Of a stretch of 64,000 bases of DNA, positions 25,873-37,800 are shown piece by piece; the stretch's first letter is position 1; every line of letters starts with the position of its first letter. The stretch spans positions 67,131,356 through 67,195,355 of the forward strand of contig NC_029516.1 in NCBI RefSeq assembly GCF_001577835.2. Reading direction: 5' to 3'. The notes beneath the pieces were generated by a model. It worked only from the letters and a program-made list of their open reading frames with translations. It was not told where the DNA came from and made no database searches. The position numbers were made by a program, and so were the translations under genes. Source of the stretch: Coturnix japonica (Eukaryota > Chordata > Aves > Galliformes > Phasianidae).

Positions 25873-28800
25873 TTAAAACATTTTTGGAGCTACACATTCA
25901 GCACCAACATCCACCAAGTGAGAATCTTGATTAAGACAAACACATATGATTTCAGGTTTTAACACAGATCTGTTTTCAAGTTTTATAATAAAGTGGCTAA
26001 CTCCTGTATTGGGACTGACAGAAGACAGTTGAGACTTAGTTAAATTTGCTGGCAAAGTACACTTGAGATCTGAAACAAAATAACCAATCCAGTTCCTCAT
26101 GTAGGCTCCATGACTCACCACTAAGATATTGGCATCTAATAACAATTTAGAAGCTCCACCGTTATCAGAGCTAAGTTCATGTACACTGCAGTGATCTGTC
26201 CAAGGGAAAGCAGGCTCTTCTTCACACGTTCCTGAGCTTCTGCTTGATGCCCCATGCGTCTCTTGATCTTTCTGTTCCACTTCAACAGCTAGCTGACACA
26301 GAAATTCAAAAAAATCCTTTGCACGTTCTCTTACCTAAAGAGAAAGGTCAGAAGTGTATGTTGTGAAGAATGTAAGAGACTTCAGGTTTCACAGACAAGA
26401 CTCAAAAATCAGCAATTAAGTTACTGAATGTTTTAAGAGCTGCTCTGTCCTTCAAATACAAGGTTGAAAGCAATTGCCACTAGCCTTCTGCACACAACAG
26501 CTTCATGAAGAATCAATTTCAGAATCAATATTTTACTTCTAAAGAACTTCTCTAATGGGTAGCCACTACCATTGGGTCAAACAGCGTTTTTAGCTTGGAA
26601 AAATAACTACATTTATTGGGCTATACTTTCAGTAAGAGGATCGTAAATAAGTAACACCCGTATCTGCCCTAATGAAATGGCCTAGAAACTGGGGCCCAAA
26701 TAGATAAATGCCATACTTCATCCAGTGTTTCTCCTCCAGAAGGTGTGAATGTAGGACACTGCTCTCCAGCAGTCTTTGCCATAGCCTTGAGGTCAGCCAA
26801 AGGCCTTCCTTCTGCAACACCATATTTCTGTAAGAGGCAAATTGCAAAGAATTTAGCAAGATACAGCACTTCCAACACACACATCTCTCACCTAGATTTG
26901 TTTTCTAGATTCCCAAGTGTAATGTGCAAGCTTAACTACTTTTCACATTTTATTAGTGTTGGGAAAGGAGGTGCTTTTAAATATGTTTTGGACTCATATA
27001 TTCTTGACACTCGTTTCTACTACACAAAATTCTTAGCATACAAAATTTAACTGAGGTTGCATTGCAAGCACCTCACAGGAGGTGAGACTCCATTTACTCC
27101 TCATTTGCAGAAATATTAGAAGAATTTTATTTCTCAAAAGAAGCAAGTATTTTCTCTACAGACCTCAGTAACCTCCACAAGAGAGAAAGAATTCTATCCC
27201 CCCTTTTTTCAGGATGTACATTAATTCTATGAACAGGAGGTTTTAGAAAACAAAGAAACTAAAAATAATCTTGAAAACAATATGCAAATGAACTAAAAGA
27301 ACATGGAATTAATGATTTTCAATGACACCTCCAAATTAAATGCTTATATGAGAAACACAACAAACAACACATACATAGCAACTAGTCATTCTGGTTCAAC
27401 AGTAGTCACATTATAAATTAATATTTATAATCTCAAATGTATTTTAGAAGAGATATAGTTGGATGTGTATTACCACTTTTTATCTTTAACATATCTCCAG
27501 GGCCCATCTCTTAATAGCAGCAATAGAGATTAACATTTCTACTACTGAAGATTAATACTTTACTATCATTAACAGATGAAAAAAAAGTATTCAAGTAGAT
27601 ATTTTTGGTCCTTTCTTGGAAGGTCTGAAGACACTGAAAACACTATAGTTACGGATATTTTGATAAAAGCTTGGACACTTTTGCTCCACTGTCAAAAACC
27701 TCAGCTATGCTCATTTCACAGATTGAGATGCTGATGACTGCAAAACAGACACATGCTTATTACTGAGACTTTTCTGATTTCTATGCTGCGTACACACAGT
27801 TTGCTGCCATAACAACTTATTACAGTTTTCATAATTTAATTGTACTGAAGCACATTTACTTCATGTTCTTGCTTCTGTTTCCTAAAACAAAATTCACTGT
27901 TTAAGGACATTAATAAAGATGTAAATAAATGAATTCTCAGAAACTACTGAAAAGAATATTCTAATCTTGAACATTTTTCTGGATTTCTATCACGAATGCA
28001 AGCCATAAGATAATAAAGCTTTTTCAACAGAATCAACAACATACGTTCTTATAAAGGACTTAGCTTCTTTTCAGGCTGTTCAAACTTAATTTCAGCTATT
28101 TACAGCATTGCCTTAAAAAATGTGGCCTGCAGAAACTTTAATGGAACTTCTATTCACTAGTATAAGCACCAGGAAAGGAAAAAAAGTAACACAAGTTAAG
28201 ATTATAAAAAAGATTGTAAAACTCCGTATCACAGTCCAAAATACTTTTTAAAATACCAAGTCATTAAGCAATTAAAGAAGATTGGGAAACATGTAATTTG
28301 CTGACTTAAGGGGGTGAACCAGAATTCGTGACAAAGGGATCACAGTGGGAAATGACGTGATCATGTTCTGCTCTTTAAACATTTAACTGCCTGCTGCTAA
28401 TATGCCATCTCACTTCTGGTTTTGTAGCATTTCCTTATTTAACATTTAGCTGATAATGTCACTGCAGCATCAGAAGGGTGATTAATACTAGCAGAAACAT
28501 CCAACATCTCAGTTTATTCTGATGAAAACATAGTTAAAAACAGAGTTACTATTATGTCTGTAATGAGGCAAAGGGGCTAATCAGGAAAGAGGATTGCTCC
28601 AAGTCTAGCAGGAAGTTTTTCATTAGACTTCAAGCAAATTAAAAGGTATAAACAGATAAAAAATTAGCATCAGGTTGTCATCACGAGAGATGTCATCAGC
28701 AGAGAGGCAGAGGGAACTTTATATACTGGGCTAGGAAACATAAAAGTAATTTTCTCCACTTGCAAGCCATTCAACACTTAATTCAGAGCATCGCAGTTAC

Positions 28801-31800
28801 ATCACTATCACTAAATTTCAGCTTTCCTTTGGAATTTTGAAATCAGACAATTTTTAGTATCAAATGTAAAGAAATAAATTCTCAGCAACTAAAAACACAT
28901 CGTATAGCACTCTCTAGTACTAAATACACCATTTACTAAATCAAGATCAGCAACAAATTGCATTTTCAATATCCAATATCTAAGCAAACTCTTACGGCAC
29001 TTACTCTCTCTCGAAGTCTTGTATCACACTTGATTTCCAAACCTTTGCAGAACTTATTTTTTTCTATAATTGTGGCAGCAGTCTAAAAAGTGAATATACA
29101 GTTACATCAATCAACTCTTCTGTTTTCCTATGGGATGCCTAAACTATATTACAACACTACATCCAGTGTAAACTACATTAGTAGTACCCAAGATCCCAAG
29201 CACACAAATTTCCAGCTAGTAGTGTCAAAATTGTATATATTGCCTGTGTGAGGTCATAAAAATAGAAAAGACACAATTTTCTGAAAGACCTTTCTCAATT
29301 CAAACTCCAGAACAATTGGAGATACTTAGTACCCACAACAGCGGTATGATTCAGTGTGATAAATGCCACATTTCTTATTACGCATGCTGCCATGTAATTT
29401 TGTTGCTGCACAACAGAAAGCAGTAGAGAAGTAGTCTGACAAAATGACATCTGATGAGGAAGTACATATGAAGCAGAAGTGTGTAACAGCATTCCTCCAT
29501 ATGGAAAAAAATGGCACATGTTGACATTTATCAGTGTTGGCTGAATGTTTACGGAGACTAAGCAGTGGATGTTAGCACAGGGAGGCAGTAGTTAGTGTGC
29601 TTCATGCATTAGCAACAGTGATATGAAAGACAAGCCAGCCATGCAGATTTTGATGAGTATGGCATGCAGGCTTTTGTTCCTCACTGGAGAAAATACATAG
29701 CTAACAGGGGTGAATATGTTGAAAAATAGCATTCTGTAGCTCTATCAAAACTATTATTTTGCTCCTTGTATCTGTTGTAATTTCCATGGAAATAAATAGG
29801 AGTCATTACTTTCAGAGAGATCTATGTTTTATCTGGGTTGTGCTTGCAACCAGTGTGTTTCTAAAACCAGATCAGTTACAAGAACTGACAAAAATACAGC
29901 ATCTAACACATGAAAACAGTTTATGGCAAGTGGCTTCTTAATACACCTAAAAAAGAAATATCATAGGATCATACACTTTCCAAGGTCGGAAGAGACCTCA
30001 AAGATCATCCAGTCCAACTATTTGCTATATTTCCCACTAAATGATGTCCCTCAGTACAACATCTAAATGTTTTTTGAATACCTCCAGGGATGGTGATTCC
30101 ACCATCTCCCTGGACAGCCTGTTCCAGGACCTGAACACCCTCTTGACGAAATATTTCCTAACATCCTACCTGAATCTCCCCTATACACTTGAAGCATTTA
30201 AAGAGAAAGAAGAGTATTTGCTGACAATAGAAGTGGCAGCCTTGATGTTAAAGAGGAGACACACACAGGCTGATACACTTGGAAAATAAATAAATAAATA
30301 AATCCAGGTTATTGTATTCACCTATTTTTTGATAGCATGGCCAAAAAGAGACAGAAAAAACCCAAAGGGTGTTATTTACTTTTAACAACAGACTGGATGC
30401 CTTGAGTTTTGTGCTATACATTTCTTCTCCAAGGAAGCACGTAATTTTGGGGATGCAAGGAGGGCTAATAAGGCTAATAAAAAAAACGTGGTCAAGAGGA
30501 AATTCTGATACCATTTTGTAAAAAGCATTGCTTAATATGGGCTCTAGTATGATAGATGCTTTGGGCTAAATAGGCAGTAACAGGAACTAAAGAATGGCTA
30601 ACATGCTCCTGTTCTTTCAAGTACCACAAAATATTAAGGGGGTATGGATTCACACAGATACTGACTAGTAATAGCAGCTAGAAGTCCTTGGCAAATGTCC
30701 ACATCTACTCTAGCAAACATCCAATGAACTTACTTTGAAAAGACTCCTTGGATTCTGTCAAATAATAATCAGCCTAAGATTATACATCTTATTCAACAGA
30801 TTGCTTATGAAACACTTTCTGTTGCAACTTTAAATTTCTGTCATACAATACTATCATAATTCAGACAGGTTTGAATCAATTTCCTTGGATTTCTGGATTA
30901 TATCCAGAAATTTCTCCAGAACAGAGATTTGTTCAATACCTAGAATAGACTACATTCACCTACTATGCACAAATTCATACTCTGAACCAGCTGGTATGCT
31001 TTTCTTTACGTTTCCTACTTGCTTTTCACCTATCCTGTTCAAGCTTCAATGTTCAGTTGCCAGGAGAGGCAGTACCAAGAGGACAGCATGTAACTCCTAG
31101 TTCCAGTAATCAGTACATGCACCAACCAACAAATCAGAAAGGAGACACTGCAAAAAAACTAAACTTCACCAACAGTTTTGACTTTTTCTTCCCCCCTTTT
31201 CAAGGCAAATTGCAAACACCTCTCATATTTGAGCTGTGAAGTGACACTGTAGTAAAACACTCTTAACTGATCTGCAGCTGCCATAGAATGAAGTTCCAAA
31301 CAAATGGGAACTGCAGCCCTATGCATCATTTAAAAAGCTTCTACAAAGTCTGAATGGCTGTTCAAAACAATGGTAAGACATGTTCCCTTTATGCAAAGGA
31401 CATTTTCTATATTAAAAGAGTGCAAATCCTTCTCAGGGAAAGGGCTTTCCCTAACGTAACAAAAATACAAAACAAACTCTCAAAGGCTGAGCATTTAAAA
31501 AAGAATTTCCCTACAGAGGGCACATAGCACATGCTATGTAAATAAACAATATTAATATTTTTAAAAGCAGTTACCACTGTTAACATATTGAAAGGAAGGA
31601 ATCTGTCAAGTTCTCATTATTAGGCAATAATAATGCATAAGAAACACTTAAAGTGTTTCTTCTCTCATTTATTAAAATAGCATATGAAAGTGAGCCATAT
31701 GATATTATGCTCTTGCCAAAATCCAATGTCTCTGCATATTTCATGGTACTTGTCCAGATGTTACCACAAGACTTGATTTTTGCTTAACCGGTCCGCATTC

Positions 31801-34800
31801 TTTTGAAAAACATAACAAATAGCTTCAATACATAAAACAGTACAAACAATATCCCCACCAATTTGCTTTGTTTGTTCAAAACAAACCAACCAATGGGCTT
31901 TGGTCTGTGTTACTTTTAAATTCCAATTACTCCTTCGCCAAGAAGGCATATGCACATATAAAATAATAGCAGATCTATAAGAAAAAAACATTGTACAACA
32001 TCCTGTGAGTTGTCCTTCATCAGTTCCTAGACATTCTCTATGCACTGACGATTCCAAAAACAGAGGTCTTAGAGAATTCTGTACAACTCAATCTTCAGTT
32101 CTAAATCCATTAAAATAGCCTGTGCCTTTCCCTCACGGTATTATTTCTGTATCAGCAACAGCAAATAAGCACCAAAATGTGAAGCTTATAATTACATTCA
32201 GTTTCCTCAAGAAGCACTTGCCTGCTTTGCTCGGAGGAGGTCACTTGAGAAGACATGAGTAAACTTTACATTACTGAGAAATAAACCAGCAGCATCTGCT
32301 TGTTTGAAACCAGTTGGAGAGAGTGGTTCATCTATTCCTTGACCTACAAAACAAGAAAAACATCAAGATTAAAACATGCAAACTTCAAATCATTTATCAG
32401 TTTAGCAAGCAAAGTTGAAAGAGTCTTTTCTGGCATAATATGAGGAATGCTCCAAAAATAATGTCTCATATTTTGTTATGTTGGCCCATGACATCAGAAG
32501 CAGATGTCAATAGTATGGCGGTAGAGGGTCAATAGTATGGCAGTAGAGGCTGAACCTTCCTGCTGGTATTCTGTTATGCTTTGTTGCCTTGCAACAGATA
32601 CCAGCACAGGGGAACAGTGTGTGACATGGTAGTGTGTATAAAGCAAAGGGGTGCAACTGAATTCTACCATGTGAATAAATGGCACCCATTGAGGTTCATC
32701 AGTGCTTGCTGAACATTGATGGAGACCAGAAAGAGGATGTTAGCATAGTGAGGTGGAGGATGGTGTTTCAGCACGTGGCAACAGCAGTAGTGGGTCAGTT
32801 CCACTTGTGCAGATTTTTATGAGCACAGCATGCAGGCTCTTATTCATCACTGGCAAAAAATGCACGGTACATGGTGGTGACTATGTCAGAGGTCTATCTT
32901 TGAGAATTTGCTCTATCAAATACTGTTACCGTGCTCTTGGTATCTGTCATTGTTTCCATGAAAATGAACAAGAGACATTACTTTCAGAAAACCCTATGTA
33001 AAATACCTCATGCTCTGCAAGTGGAGTGCAGTGACTACTATGGTTACATGGTATAAAGAAAGGGAGTACAGGCTAGAAAGACAGAACGACCGTTTTCTGA
33101 TTATATTAATGTACATACATATGAGAAATATAAACAGGAAAACTTTTAAACATGAATCAGAGAGCTACATTTTCTAAACACAAGTAGTCATTTCAGATCA
33201 CTTGTCCTTTCTAGACTCTGCTAGGCTCCCTGCTAGAGGAATCCCAGAACTGAAAGTCTGAAAATAACTGTGTCTGCAAATAAGAAAAAACAGACAATAC
33301 AATCGAGATCCTGTTGTTAATAGTAAAATACACACACAGAGAAACATACACATCAGGAGAGAGAAGTCCTAACAAACATGATACACTGTTTCCTCTGCAT
33401 TCCCTAACAATAATGCCCTGAAGATGAGGAAACAAGAGGTGATTTTGTGTGATGTGGACAGCAGCATGCCCCCTCTCTGCCAAAGACAGTTTCACAAGAA
33501 TTTTAGAGTTGATGTAAACACAAATTGTTGTAGTCTTTTCCTCTGCTCTCTTCCACCTTACAGGTTGATGCTAATGCTCATGCAGCTGCATAGCAAGTAT
33601 GCTGATCTAGATGAAAAGTAATCCTTGCAAAAACAGTTTTTAGCTAGCATTATTTATGAAATGAACTATCCCAAATGCTCCAAGAACGTGCTGAGAACCA
33701 GAACTTTGGTAAGCCAACATTTCATAGAATGATAGAATGGCTTGGGTTGGAAGGGACTAACCACCTCCTCAAAGATAAGAGATACTTGGAGAAGGATATA
33801 GGGACAGAATACCTGTCGGTAAACAGGCTGAGATCCTAGCAAAGGCCCTCTATGTATTAAATCCTTTCGAACATGGTGATGGTAGATGAACCCAAATGCA
33901 GAAGCATTGGCAGCCTAAGATGTTAAGATCTTAGATAAGATCTCTTATCCTAATAAGTGTTCTTTCTTTACAGGAGTAGTTGGTGGGGAGTCCGAATCTG
34001 GTACCTGAGGCTGTTCTTCTGCTGTTGGTGTCAGTGTTAAGTACCATTCAGACAATAAGAGCGGGGACCTTTAGAATTCAGTCTAAAATTGTCAGGTCAC
34101 AGCCAACAGTAGACTCACGCTTATCTGTGTTTACAACTTCACTTATCTTATAGGGTGTGATTTTAATTGCTTAGTCACTACATATCAATTATTGCAATCC
34201 AATTACACATTAATTTTAGATTTATCACTTGTTTCTATTTAAATGAACCCTGTTTTAGTAAGGAAGCTATTGCAGCATGACGACCACCTGACGATTCAAG
34301 ATGATGGACGCATTCGAGACTATGGACAGAAAACTTTGACTACTGTTCACCATACAGAGAAGATACATCATGCCTAGGAAGAATGAAGAGGGATGGAAAA
34401 CATCACGGATGAGAACTGCTTCTTGAATGGTTCCTGACGGCAAGAGGACTATTCAATCACTTGCTCCATCCAGTTGTGGTGCTGCTTTTCTTAACACTGT
34501 TGTGCCTTATGCTAATGATTATATTATATAGAGTTTATTAAGGTTTGGTTATATTAAGTTATAATTGGTTATATTAAGTTTGTAATTATATTTATATAGC
34601 TATATATAGTTATATAGTATATTAAGGTTATACATAGCATATTAAGGATTAGCAAATTAGAATTCTTTAAGTATTTCAATTAGCATATAGAATACTATAG
34701 GCTTTGCAATAGATTATAATTGGGATTTTAGCGGTTGCGCTGTAACGGGGCAAAATGTCACTGAGTCTGGGGATGGGGAGATGTTGTAGGCATTAGCAAG

Positions 34801-37800
34801 GATTCGGGATGTGACGTGGCAGTACCTCCCCTGTTGTGTCCTCTGCCCTGTGATGTATGTTGGGTGCATATTTCAGACGTGCTCTCAGGGGGTTGTAGAT
34901 GAGGTGATGAAAGTATATAAGATGCTAACTACCCCCAGTAAATGCCATTTTGCCATCTATCATTCTGAGTTATAGTGGCTTTGGTCCTGGCGTGGGAATA
35001 ACACTAGACTTTAGGGCAGGGGGTGGTTGAACCATGGAAGCACACGGCAACAAAAGATCTTCTAGTTCCAACACCCCTGGCCATAGGCAGGGCTTGGCAG
35101 TCACTAGATTAGATACTAGATAAGGTTGCTCAAGGATCCATTCCAGCCTGGTCTCAAACACTTCCAGGGATGAGGCATCTACAAACTCAAGTAGCCTGTC
35201 CCAGCACCTCACCACCCTCTGTTTGAAAAACTTCCACAATAAACCTCCCCTCCTTTAGTTTAAAACTATTCCTGCTTGTCCTATCACTATCTATCTGTGT
35301 TAAAAGTTGATACCCGTCCTGCTTATTGTCTCCCTTTAAATATTTGGAAGGTCTCCTAGAGCCTTCTCCTCTGCAGACTGAATAAACCAAGTTCTCTCAG
35401 CCTGTCTTCTAGAGATGTACTCTAGCCCTCTGATCACCTTTGTGGACCTGCTTTGGACCCTCTCCAAAAGCTCCACATCCTTCCTGTGTACAGGGTACCA
35501 GACCTGGATGCATGTAATGGTTTTTAATCAGTACACCCTATTATGACATCATGCAGCAAGCTGTTCAGGGAATCTGTTCCTGGGTCCTAGCTCCTGACAG
35601 TATTGGCTATTTGCACTTCCCAGGTCCTAACTCCTGTCAATCTCACTTATTCTTCTGCGGGTTCTGGCTCTCTGAGAAGATAATATGCTGAGAAGAGACC
35701 TACAGTTCCCCAAAGTCTTCAGTACTCCCCATGTGACTTCCCATTCCAAGTGATAAGAGAGAAACTTTTCTTCCTGGATAGAGCAGAGAGCAGCACAGTC
35801 ACAAATCCCTTCCTATTCGTCTGTTAACCACAATTCCCTTTTTATATAATTACCTTACATTATTTTACTATTTGTAGTGAATTAATTCTCTCTCCTTATC
35901 TTAAGTCGGTTGTCTTCTCTATTTGTACCACTGAAAAGGGTGAGAGAGCGTAGAAGAGGCCAGGAAGCCCCCGTCCATCCACTTATGGGGCTTCACACGG
36001 TCAGAGTATAGAGAAACAATCATGCCCTTTGCCCTGCTGGTCACCTCTCTTTGAATGAATCCCACTGTTAGCTTTCCAGGCTGCAAGTACACACTGCTGA
36101 TTCGTGTTCAGTTTTTCATCTATCAGGTTCCCTAAGACTTCTAACCTAGCAGGGCTGCTCTCAAGGAGTTCTTCTCCCAGTCTGTACACATATCTGGGAT
36201 TGGCTCAAGTGCAACATCTTGCACTTGGTCTTGTTGAACCTCATTTTATTTACATAGGCCCACCTTATGAGTTTGTCTAGGGCCCATTGGATGGCATCAC
36301 TTCCTTCTGTCATATTCACTGCCCACTACGCTTGGTATTGTCGGTAGCTTTGCTGAGGGTACACTCAACCTCACCACCTATGTCATTGATAAGGATGTTA
36401 CAGAGTAGTGGTCCCAAGACTGAACCCCAAGGGATATCACTCATGACTGGCCTCCACCTGGACATAGAGCTGTCGACCACATATCTCTGTCTGTGAACAT
36501 TCAACCTACTCCTCACCCACCAAACAATCCACCCTTCAAACATCTCTCTCCCCAAATTATAGATAAGGATGTGGTGCAGAACCATGTCAAAAGCTTTGCA
36601 GAAGTTCAGGTAGATAATGGTTTGGTCTAAAAACTGCATTCTAACTAGGACTGAACAATTCAAGTACATTTAAACAATCTTCACAACAGTGGTCTGGGAT
36701 ATCATGCCATTACCAACAGGTGTTGCTTATCTGATTTACAGGTAACTTCTTTCTGCACTGTAGCAAAAGGAACTGCAACATCGCTGTTAAAACCAGAAAT
36801 GCACCACTCTACATGGAAATCCTGAGGACTGAATTAGAAACTTTCCATTTTCCACAACTATCAAGCTAACATTTGAATCCACTAATAAAGGTATTTTTTT
36901 CTAGTATAAAGTACACAATATTACTCCGTAACAACTCTATAACAACACTCTAAAAGTAATACTTCCTATTTATTTTCATGGAAATGACAACAGATACCAA
37001 GAACACGATAGCAGTATTTGATAGAGCAAATTCTCAATGACAAAACTCTAGTTTTTGACAGTCACCACCATGTACCGTGCATTTTTGCCAGCGATGAATA
37101 AGAGCATGCATGCTGTGCTCATAAAAATCTGCACAAGTGGAACTGACCCACTACTGCTCTTGCCACGTGCTGAAACACCATCCTCCACCTCACTACCCTA
37201 ACATCCTCCTTCAGGTCTCCATCAATGTTCAGCAAGCACTGATGAACCTCAATGGGTGCCATTTATTCACATGGTAGAATTCAGTTGCACCCCTTTGCTT
37301 TATACACACTTCCATGTCACACACTGTTCCTCTCTGCTGCTGTCTGTTGCAAGGCAACAAAGCGTAACAGAATACCAGCAGGAAGGTTCAGCCTCTACTG
37401 CCATACTATTGACCCTCTACCGCCATACTATTGACATCTGCTTCTGATGTCATAGGCCAACATAACAAAATATGAGACATTACTTTTGGAGCAGCCCTCT
37501 TATTTAGCACTTCAGTTGTTGATTGTGGGATTTCCCATTTTGGAGGGAAGAATAATTTTCAGTGTCACAGAAGCTAACAGAATAGCTGATACTAACCTTG
37601 AAGTATCTTGTCTTTGTTGTATCTTGTTTCTCCGCTGAAAGAGATTACAAACAAACAAACAAAAAATCATGACAATAATTTTAATCAACGTTCACAAAGC
37701 TGAACTGTGTGCCAAATGGAAAGAGCCCAAATATAAATAATAATGAACAGTATAGCATAGCCTCCCTTCAAAAGGATATATCTGAAGAGTTCAAAATAAA

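Larger units (their letters stand above)
33722..36630 (-). mobile_element. CR1 LINE copy broken by two retroviral insertions
   Basis: The 3' end is at 33722-33765 (CATAGAATGATAGAATGGCT, then GGGTTGGAAGGGAC). CR1 wording resumes at about 35045 (GATCTTCTAGTTCCAACACC), stops at 35512, resumes at about 35985 and runs into the reverse transcriptase region, ending near 36630. The gaps hold an endogenous retrovirus piece and an LTR-like block. It lies in TIGAR intron 2. As the host of both insertions it is the oldest part. Confidence 0.8.

Noticed and set aside
37256-37447. Matching ORFs of 60-63 codons seen at 32494-32689 and 37252-37447
   Set aside because: They are the same frame in the two inverted mariner copies, not duplicated genes; they do not match transposase motifs.
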